In this document: in pieces, positions 9,901 to 18,049 of the stretch
Layout of the letters: each line of letters opens with the position of its first letter
How positions within the stretch are numbered: the stretch's first letter is position 1
NCBI GenBank assembly: GCA_943704415.1
Contig: CALSCO010001185.1
Span: 1 to 42,403, forward strand
DNA from: Parvularia atlantis
Lineage: Eukaryota; Opisthokonta; Rotosphaerida
DNA length: 42,403 nucleotides
Reading direction: 5' to 3'
Program-made: the position numbers and the translations under genes
The notes under the pieces: generated by a model
What the model saw: only the letters and a program-made list of their open reading frames with translations
Database searches by the model: none
What the model was told of the DNA's origin: nothing

Positions 9901-11526
9901 ATGCTCTCCTCGTCCTCGTCCTCGTCCGCGTCCGCGTCCGCGTCCTCGTCGGGCCGCAAGGTCCTGCCTGAGGACGTGTACACGGACGCGCTCGCGGCGA
10001 TCATCGAGCGCGACTTCTTCCCGAACCTGGCCAAGTACCGCGCGCAGGAGGAGTACCTGGACGTGCGTGCTGCTCGCCATGGCCTGCTTTGCCGAGTCCG
10101 TGACGCACGCGCCCGCAGGCCCTCGACAAGAACGACATGGGCCGGCTGCAGCAGCTCTCGGCACGCTTCGCCCGCGCCACGCAGACGCCCGGGCCGCCCG
10201 GCGCTGCCGCCGCCGCAACGCCGCGCCTGCCCTTCGCGACGCCGCTGCCCGAGGTCGGCGCCGGGCCGGCCGGGAGCCTCGCGGCGGCGGCGGCGGTGGT
10301 CAACCGCGAGCGCGAGCAGCGCCTGCGCGCGGCCGGTGTGGACGTGGACCTGACACTCGAGGCGTTCCAGCTGCGGTACACGTCCGAGGACGACGCCTCG
10401 TTCGAGCGCCTCGTCGAGCGGCTCAACAGGAAGCACCGCGACCGCTACCACTGGCTATATGACAAGCGCGAGCAGCGGCTGCGCAGCGGGCGGCTGCTGA
10501 CGGCGGCCAGCGCGGGCGACGTTGGCGTGCTCGTGAGCGCGGCGCCCTCGGCCACGTCGCACGCACTTGTGCCCGTCGGCCGCGCGGGCGACGACGCCGA
10601 CGATGCGGCGGCTGTGGCCGCGACGCCCGTGGAGGAGGCCGAGCGGCCGACGCTGCAGGCCAAGCAGCTGCCCAACAAGCTCGAGTACTGGGACTTCACC
10701 GTGCGGAACGCGCTGATGTACTACCCGGACGGGAGCCCGCTCACGGACGAGCAGCGCCTGCGCCTGGCCACGCACAAGACCGAGGTCAACTACGACGTCT
10801 TCAAGCGGCCCTTGCCCGTGCACAAGACGCCCGCGCCGGGCGGGGCCGCGCCCGCTAAGACGAGCGACACGAGCGAGATCGCCCGGTTCATCCAGCGCCA
10901 GGCGCTGCAGAAAAGCGTCTTCACGCCGACCGCGCACACGCCCGCACCGCTCCAGGGCTCGCCCAAGATTGCCGGCTACGGCCTCGTGCCGTCGACACCC
11001 GCGCTCGTGCCGGGCGTAGACGCGACGCCGATGATGACTTGGGTGTGCGCCTTGTTCGTCTACGGCGGCTGTTGCGCATTGCTGACGCGTGCGTGCTTGC
11101 AGGGCACCATCGAGGGCACGCCGCTCCTGCTCGACCCGACGATGACGCCGCTGCGCCCGGGTGAGCCGCACTTCCACATGCCGCCGCCGTCGGCACGTGA
11201 GCGCGCCGCCGACAAGCTGGCCGACAAGATGGCCAAGAAGAGCCGGCAACGGACGGTGCACGCTCGGCGGCTCGCGCGCTTGACCGCGCCCCTGACGCGC
11301 CACCCAACGCAGACGCTCCAGGCGGCCGCAGGACGCTCGCCCGCGCGCGGCAGCGGCACGCCGCACAGCCCCGCCGTGGCCAAGATCCTCGCCGGCGCCG
11401 ACTCGCAGCTGCGCGCGAGCTACCGGTCGCCCCTGTCGCGGCGCAGCACGACGCCGGCGAGCAAGTCGACGTCGACACGCGCGCGCACGCCGCGCAAGGC
11501 CGCCGCGGGCGGGCGATCGACCCCCG

Positions 11527-11566
<40 letters not shown>

Positions 11567-11627
11567 CGCGCCGGCAGGGCAAGCACCGCCGAAAGACTCG
11601 GTCACCGACGATCTCCTGCAGCTCTGA
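9901..11627 (+). CDS. ESS2/DGCR14-like spliceosome-associated protein
   Basis: Four exons (9901-10062, 10119-11042, 11103-11255, 11313-11627) encode 517 residues. Conserved ESS2 blocks appear in order: KVLPEDVYTDALAAIIERDF, FPNLAKYRAQEEYLDA, DLTLEAFQLRYTSEDDASFE, RHDRYHWLYD-type helix, FTVRNALMYYPDG, YGLVPSTPALVPGVDATPMM, TWGTIEGTPL, LRASYRSPLSRR and a final DSVTDDLLQL. ESS2 binds late spliceosomes and influences splice-site accuracy. The start follows a GTG-only stretch, so 9901 is the first usable ATG. A Ser/Ala repeat opens the protein. A GCA repeat encodes about ten alanines near the end. Intron 11256-11312 is a stop-free multiple of three. Confidence 0.93.
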
Positions 11628-11638
11628 GCGTTTCTCCT

Positions 11639-11643
11639 TGTAC
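11639..11643 (+). terminator. Putative 3'-end signal TGTAC downstream of ESS2
   Basis: TGTAC lies 12 nt after the ESS2 stop in the 47-bp gap to the convergent zinc-knuckle gene. Function inferred from recurrence near stops. Confidence 0.3.
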
Positions 11644-11674
11644 GTGTCCGTCGGCAAGCACACAACGCGCGCGA

Positions 11675-13426
11675 TCACACCGCCGCGGCCACGCCGAAGC
11701 GCTGCACATAGCGCGTCAGGAATTTGTCGTACGAGCAGTGCCGCGAGTCGTGGTCCGTGTGGCCGCAATAGAGGCACTTGGTCGCGGCGACGGCGGGGGC
11801 ACCTGCCTCGGCCGCCTTGGTCCGCGCACGCTCCACCGCGGGCTCCTCGTGTGCTGCGCTGCCATCATCCTCGCCGCGGCGCGGGGCAGCCACGCTAGTC
11901 CGCTCTCGATCCCGCTCGCGTTCGCGTTCACGCTCGCGATCCCGCTCCCGCTCCCGATCCCGCTCCCGATCACGCTCGCGCTCTCGCTCACGTTCGCGCT
12001 CCCGGTCTCGCTCGCGGTCGCGGTCGCGATCCTGGTCCCGGCGCGCGCGACGGTCGTCCGCCGGCGATGGCGACCGGGAACGTTTCCGATCGCGCCCGCG
12101 CCCGGCGTCGGCCTCGGCGCGCCCGTCCACGGCCGGCGGTGCCATCCAGCGCGCCTCGGCCGCGCGCGCATCCTCGGCCGCATGTGCCTCCGCCGCCGGC
12201 ATCCCGTTGCTCGCCGCTGTCGGCATCCGCAGCGCCGCCTCGTCCTCGTAGCGCCCGCCCGGGCGGTAGCCGTTGGGCGGCGCGCCGTAATAGCCGTCCG
12301 ACGGCAGCGCCGGCACGCCCTCCGGTCCAAAGTCCATCCCGAGATACCCACCGCGGGCCGCCGGCTGCGGCGCACTCGGGTCCAGGTGGCCGTACCCGTA
12401 TGCGAGCGCGGGCGGCGCGCGCATGCCGTAAGTGTCCGCGGCCGCCGGCTGCGGCGGTGCGCCGTAGACCGCCTCGGGCGGGAAACCACCGTACGGCTGG
12501 GGTTGCGCAAGCGGGTCGTAGCTGCGCGATGTCTGCGAGCGAGCGAGTGACTCAGCGCCCATGCAGCGCACGGTATCGGCAACGCAGCACACCAGGGCGC
12601 CACGCAGCGCCGCAATCTCGCGGTCCTTCTGCGTCAGCGCCAGGTCCTTCTCGTACAGTTCCTGCACCGGCGCGGTGAGGCACGAGGCCGACGCGACGCG
12701 AGCACAGCACGGACCATCACGAGCACCGACAGGCGGCTCTTGATGTACCCGACCTCCTCGGGCGAGTGGAAGTCCGGCATCGACAGCAGCCGCGCCGTCG
12801 TCGGGTCGATGCGGAAGCGCGAGCCCTCGCCGGGCATCAGGGCGGGCGGCGGGGGCGCGCCGTACGGCTGCATTGGCTGCATTGGCTGCATCGGCGGCAT
12901 CGGCGGCATCGGCGGCTGCGTTGCGGGCAGCGGCACCATCGCCGCCGGCGGCGGCGGCGCGTACATCTCGCGCGGGTACGTGTGCTCGGCCGCGTGCTGC
13001 TCCATGCCGCCGCGGTCGGGCGGGCCGGGCGAGGGCGCGCGCTTGTGCAGCGCCATCTCCCGGTCGCGGTCGCGGTCGCGGTCGCGGTCGCGGTCACGCT
13101 CCCGTCCGCCGCGGTCGCGCGCCGCGCGTGCCTCCTCGTCCTTCTCGGCGTCACGCTTGCGCCTGGTGCGGCGTGTGGCGTGAGGGGCAAGCGCGCGCGC
13201 GCCGGCCTCTGACGGGCAACACACTGCAGCTCCATGTACGGGCAGTTTGCGGCCTTGTGCTCGCCCCGCAGCTGCGCCCGGCGCGGCTCAACACGCCCGC
13301 GCGCACACGACGCGGAGGCACGCGACGCACGCCGCACAGCCGGCAGATGTAGGTCGACGCGACGGGCGGGCCGACGCGCGGGTCGACGCCGTCGCCCGGT
13401 CGCGGCGAGAAGAGCGGCTTTGACAT
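11675..13426 (-). CDS. Protein with a CCHC zinc knuckle at each end and an Arg/Asp-Glu repeat core
   Basis: Five exons (13426-13331, 13271-13225, 13162-12727, 12661-12593, 12532-11675) give 501 residues. The N-terminal knuckle CRLCGLRGEHKAANC (C-x2-C-x5-H-x4-C) is assembled across intron 1. Then come an RD repeat, a Pro/Met-rich tract (PPMPPMPPMQPMQPM), the block FRIDPTTARLLSMPDFHSPE, a short coiled coil (KDLALTQKDREIAALRGAL), a Gly/Tyr/Pro-rich region and a long RE/RD repeat. The C-terminal knuckle is CLYCGHTDHDSRHC. Alternating Arg-acid tracts and knuckles suggest RNA binding in nuclear mRNA processing, but I do not recognise an orthologue. Its start codon is 10 bp from that of the divergent J-protein gene. 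Confidence 0.75.
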
Positions 13427-13436
13427 CGCGCGAAGG

Positions 13437-14114
13437 ATGTGGCGGCGCGGCAGCGGCGTGATCGCGGCGACCGGCGCCGTCACCGCGACGCGCCGCGCGC
13501 TGGCCACGGGGGGTGCGGGCGCGGCGGCGGCCGCGGGCACGGGGCGCCCCGAGCACTACAAGGTGCTGGGCGTGCCGCCGGGCGCGTCGCTCAAGGACAT
13601 CAAGTCGTCCTACTACCGCCTCTCGCTCAAGTACCACCCGGACCGGCACGTCGGCGGCGACGCGGCCGCCGCGGCGGAGTTCGCCAAGGTCAGCGACGCC
13701 TACGCCGTGCTCAGCGACGACACCAAGCGCCGCCAATATGACCAGTCGATCGGCGGCGGCGCGGCGGCGGGCGGCGGACCGGGCACAACCTACTACTACC
13801 ACCACTCGCACGTGCACGCGCCGCGCGCCGGGGCCGGGCACACGCACGCCGGGCGCACGACAGGCGCGGGCGCGGGCGAGGCGTTCAGCGCGCACGCCGG
13901 GCGCGCCCGCTTCGACCAGCGCGAGCACTACCAGGCGCACTACGGCTTCGGGCCCAACGCGCGCGAGCGTCGGCGGCTGGAGGAGGAAAACGACCGGTTC
14001 CGGCGCACGCGCAACTACAGCTTCTGGCAGGTGCTGGCGCTGCTCGTCGTCACGTTCTGGATCGCCCGCGTGGCCGCGCATAACACGCGCTCGCCGACCA
14101 AGAACCGCTCCTAG
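13437..14114 (+). CDS. Mitochondrial-type DnaJ (J-domain) protein with C-terminal membrane helix
   Basis: A single exon of 225 residues. Residues 1-38 are rich in Arg/Ala/Gly with no acids, as in a mitochondrial presequence. The J domain follows (EHYKVLGVPPGASLKDIKSS, YYRLSLKYHPDRHVGG, FAKVSDAYAVLSDDTKRRQY) with the HPD motif intact. A Gly/His-rich linker leads to a charged helix and one membrane span (FWQVLALLVVTFWIARVA) near the end. The layout resembles DNAJC30-type inner-membrane J proteins that recruit mtHsp70; the exact orthologue is unproven. It is one of the few intronless genes here. It converges with ZNHIT2, with 20 bp between stops. Confidence 0.85.
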   Translation: MWRRGSGVIAATGAVTATRRALATGGAGAAAAAGTGRPEHYKVLGVPPGASLKDIKSSYYRLSLKYHPDRHVGGDAAAAAEFAKVSDAYAVLSDDTKRRQYDQSIGGGAAAGGGPGTTYYYHHSHVHAPRAGAGHTHAGRTTGAGAGEAFSAHAGRARFDQREHYQAHYGFGPNARERRRLEEENDRFRRTRNYSFWQVLALLVVTFWIARVAAHNTRSPTKNRS

Positions 14115-14118
14115 TTCG

Positions 14119-14124
14119 TGTACA
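14119..14124. terminator. Putative shared 3'-end signal TGTACA between convergent genes
   Basis: The palindrome TGTACA occupies 6 of the 20 bp between the J-protein stop (14114) and the ZNHIT2 stop (14135). It could serve both strands; function inferred. Confidence 0.35.
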
Positions 14125-14134
14125 GCACTCATCG

Positions 14135-15496
14135 TTACAGCTCCGAGACAAGCGGTGCCCTTGCGGACGGCGCCGGTCGCGCCTTGAGCGACTCGACCGC
14201 CTCGCGCGCGGCTGCGTGGTGCGCGTTGTCCGCGTGCCGCCGCCGCGCCTCGGCCGCGACAGCGTCCGCCAGGGCTTCGTACGCCGCAGCCGGCTGTGCC
14301 TGTGCCCAGGCGATGAAGAACGAGACCTTGCGCCAGCGCTCGTCGCGCGCCCGCCCGCGCGGCAGCGACTGCAGCCACCGGCACATGTCCGAGAGCGCCG
14401 GCACGACGTCGCGCTTGCGCAGGATCGTCGCCACATCGTCCAGCAGCAGCGCACACGCCTCGGCTGCCATCCCGAGCTCGCCGATCGCGCGCTGCACGCA
14501 CTGGGCAGCGCACGTCTCGGCCGAGGCGTGCACGAACGTGCTCCGGGGCGCGAGCACGCTGCTCACGCGCTCAAGGTCCGCCGCGGCCTGCGTCCCGTGC
14601 TCGCCCGTGAGGTCGCTGTTGTAGCGGCGCATGACGAGCGCGTAGCAGAACCTGCGCAGGAGACCGCGTCAGCCACCGCACGTCGGTTGCGCAGCGAGGG
14701 GACGCACAGCAGCTCGAGCAGATTGAACGCGAGGCCGGCGCTCGGCTCGCCCTTGACGAGCTCACGCAGCGGCGGCACGCCGTCCATCGGCTGCGGGCGC
14801 TCGTTGCCCGCGGCCTCGCCGCCGACCTCGCGCACGAGCGCCGGCCGCGCACTGACCCACCACGGCTGCTGGCGCGTCAGCCCGCTGCACACACGCACGC
14901 GAGCGCGCAGTCCGCGCACCTCGACCGCATCGACGAGCTGCCCGGCCGCGCCGCTCTGCACCATGCGCAGGAACGCTGCGCGCTCGGCCTCGGTCAGGCG
15001 CGACCACACGGCCTCGGTCGGCTCGCCCGCCAGGTCGATGTCGGCGAAGCGCGCGTGCAAGTCGTCGCCGTCGCCGTTGCCCTGCACCGCCGCGCGGCCG
15101 GTCGCCTGCGCGAGCGCCGCCTCCTCCTCAACCTGCATCGCGAGCTGACGCTCCAGCATCGCGAGCGTCTGCTGCCGCTCATCGTCCGTCGCGCGCTCGC
15201 CGTGCAGGCTGTCGGCGTACTGGTCGCGGTAGAACGTCTGCGAGCACGAGGCGTGCCGCTGCGAGGGCCCCGCGCGCGCGTAAGCGGACGGGGTGCAGCG
15301 CGTGCGTGGCGTGGCGCCCGACCTCGTCCTTGTAGCACGCGAGCGAGCAGTACGGAAGGTTGCAGCGCGGGCATGTGTAGCGCGCCGGCTGCAGCGCGCA
15401 TCTGGCGTGGGCCGCGCGCTCAGTGGCCGTGTCTGCACTGCTCACGCATGCACGCGCGCACATCCGGCACACGGCCTTTGTGTCGAGCTCGACCAT
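14135..15496 (-). CDS. Zinc finger HIT domain protein ZNHIT2
   Basis: Five exons (15496-15462, 15401-15323, 15258-14920, 14868-14708, 14651-14135) encode 376 residues in consistent phase. The HIT finger forms only after splicing: VCRICALQPARYTCPRCNLP, then YCSLACYKDERHASCSQTFY. Further family blocks are LTEAERAAFLRMVQSGAAGQ, QPWWVSARPAL, GLAFNLLELLFCYALVMRRY and ERWRKVSFFIAWAQ. ZNHIT2 links R2TP/HSP90 assembly to U5 snRNP and Pol II maturation. Introns 1 (60 nt) and 3 (51 nt) are stop-free multiples of three. The start is 57 bp downstream of the MCCC2 stop on the same strand. Confidence 0.9.
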
Positions 15497-15553
15497 CACT
15501 CCTGACAAACTGTCGCGACCTCGACCGTGCGCCAAGCGTGCACCGCTCTTTGA

Positions 15554-17912
15554 TCACATGCGGAACACGCCAAAGTCGGTCTTCTCGATCGGCGCGTTAA
15601 GCGACGCGCTGATGGCCAGGCCCAGCACGTCGCGCGTGTCGGCCGGGTTGATCACGCCGTCGTCCCACAGCCGCGCGCTCGAGAAGTACGGGTGGCCCTC
15701 GGTCTCGTACCGCCGCACGATCGGCTCCTTGAACTTGGCCTCCTCCTCGGCCGACCACTGCGACGCGCGCGCGCGCGGGCTGAGCGCGGCCGCTGTGCAC
15801 AGAACAACGGCGCGCCGCACCTTGGCGCCCTTGCGCTCGCGGATCTCGCGCTGCACTGTCGCCAGCACTGACGCGGCCTGCTCGCCGCCCATGACCGAGA
15901 TGCGCGCGTTCGGCCACATCCATAGGAAGCGCGGGCTGGCCGGCGCCGCGCGTGAGCACCCTTGTCTGTTGCGCATCGCACGCACGCGCCCAACCTGTAC
16001 GCCCGGCCGCACATGCCGTAGTTGCCCGCGCCAAAGCTGCCGCCGACAATCACCGTGAACTTGGGCACCTTGGCCGTGGCGACGGCGTTGACGAGCTTGG
16101 CGCCGTGCTTGGCGATACCGCCGGCCTCGTACGACTTGCCGACCATGAAACCTGCGCGGCGCGTGAGCGGTGCTGCCGCACGGCTCGCGGCGTGCACCGG
16201 TGATGTTCTGGAGGAACACGAGCGGGATCTTGCGCTGGCTGCAGAGCTCGATAAAGTGCGCGCCCTTCACCGCCGACTCGGAAAAGAGGATGCCGTTGTT
16301 GGCAACGATGCCGACCGGGTAGCCGTGGATGTGTGCGAAGCCTGCGCACGCACGCGCACAGCACGCATCGCTCAGCGGCGGCGGCCCACGCCACCACCAG
16401 CAGAGCGCGCACCCGTTACGAGCGTCGTCCCGTACAGCTCCTTGAACTCGTCAAAGCGGCTGCCGTCGACAATGCGCGCGATCACCTTCTTGATGTCGAA
16501 CGGTTTCCGCAGGTTCTCGCTCACGATCCCGCCGAGCTCCTCGGGCGAGTACTTGGGCGGCTCTACTGGCTCGACGCGTTGCTGCCGCAAGCGCGTCTCA
16601 GCCGACTGCGTTTGCACCGTGCGGCGCGCAAAACGCGCCTCGTGGCGCTTCGTGTAGTTGATGTTGCGCATGATGCGCCGCGCGATCGACAGCGCGTGCT
16701 CGTCGTTGAGCGCGTAGTGGTCTGTCACGCCCGACACGCGGCTGTGCACGTCCGCGCCGCCCAGGTCCTCGGCTGACACCTCCTCGCCCGTGGCCGCCTT
16801 GACCAGCGGTGGGCCGCCGAGGAAGATGGTGCCCTGCTGCCGCACGATGACGCTCTCGTCGGCCATCGCGGGCACGTATGCACCGCCGGCCGTGCACGAG
16901 CCCATGACGACGGCGACCTGTCACGCACGTCAGCGGCAGCGCGTGCGAGCTGGCAGGCGGCGCACCTGCGGGATGCCCATCGATGACATCGTCGCCTGGT
17001 TGTAGAAGATGCGGCCAAAGTGCTCGCGGTCGGCGAAGATGCCGGCCTGGTTGGGCAGGTTCGCGCCGCCCGAGTCAACTGCAGCACGCGGGTGAGTGTG
17101 CGCGCCGCGGATCGACCAGGGCATGCCACCGCACCGAGGTACACGCACGGCAGCCGGTTCTCGCGCGCGATCTCCTGCGCGCGCAGGTGCTTCTTGACCG
17201 TCATCGGGTAGTACGTGCCGCCCTTGACCGTGGCGTCGTTGGCGACGATGACGGTCTCGACGCTGCCCTCCCGGCCGCTCAGCCCACGCGTCCACTGGTC
17301 GCACGCGCGCACGCAGCCCGCACCCAGACACGCGGCCGAGGCCCGTGATGATGCCCGCGCCCGCGATGAAGTCGTCGTACATCTCGTGGCCGGCGAGGGG
17401 CGAGAACTCGAGGAAGGGCGACCTGCGCGTCACACTCAGTGACCCGATGCCGCGCAGGCCCGGCGACGCACTGCGGGTCGAGCAGGCGCGCCACGCGCTC
17501 GCGCGGCAGCAGCTTTCCCTTGGACGTGTGGCGCTTGCGGGCCTCCTCGCCGCCGCCTGCGCGGCCGTGAGCGGGCGGCGTGAGCGAAGAAGCGGCCGGG
17601 CGCACCCTCCTTGACCGCGGCGACCTTGCTCTCGAGGTCGGCCACGAGCGCGGCCATGCGCTTCGTGTTCTCCTGCGGGCGTCGCCAACGTGGCTCAGCG
17701 CGCGCCGCGTGGGAAGTCTGTGCGAGAGCGCGCACCGTGAACTCGGCGCTCGCCGTGTCGACCGCGCCGTCGAGCACGTTGATCTCGGCCGCGCGGTGGT
17801 ACATGCGGCGCCTGCGCGGGATCCGCGCTAAGCTGCCACGGCCGCCGCGCCACCCATCGGGCAGCGCGCACCAAGCCGGCGCCGCAAGCCGCTGAAGACG
17901 AGCCGCCGCCAT
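15554..17912 (-). CDS. 3-methylcrotonyl-CoA carboxylase beta subunit (MCCC2)
   Basis: About 12 exons splice to roughly 577 residues. The Arg/Ala-rich leader [16 protein letters not shown] looks mitochondrial. Carboxyltransferase blocks are [160 protein letters not shown] and the end [16 protein letters not shown]. With the biotin-bearing alpha subunit it carboxylates 3-methylcrotonyl-CoA in leucine breakdown. A candidate 36-nt in-frame intron near 16607-16572 (donor GTGCAA, acceptor CAG) would remove residues absent from other family members; it is unproven. Divergent from RIOK3. Confidence 0.95.
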
Positions 17913-17916
17913 TTTG

Positions 17917-17933
17917 CCCTCGAAAGTCGAGGG
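17917..17933. promoter_or_regulatory. Palindrome CCCTCGA-AAG-TCGAGGG in the MCCC2/RIOK3 divergent promoter
   Basis: A perfect 7-bp inverted repeat with a 3-nt centre lies 5 bp upstream of the MCCC2 ATG, in the 137-bp gap before RIOK3. The half-site CCCTCGAAA recurs at 37447-37455, upstream of the M28-like gene. TTTCGAAA occurs in the roadblock/oxoamine synthase gap. Candidate promoter element by position and recurrence. Confidence 0.4.
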
Positions 17934-18049
17934 TGTAACGTGGCAGATGGTGGTGTTATGGCGTTGCGCAAGCAGCGGGTCCCGTTGATAAAGGCCGCCA
18001 CGCTCCCGTCCTGCTTGCCTCAGCCACTTTCGCATTCGCCGCCGCCGCC

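Noticed and set aside
11936-12040. RE/RD repeat tract as a satellite or mobile-element repeat
   Set aside because: It is in-frame low-complexity coding sequence of the zinc-knuckle protein with varied third positions, not an exact DNA repeat.
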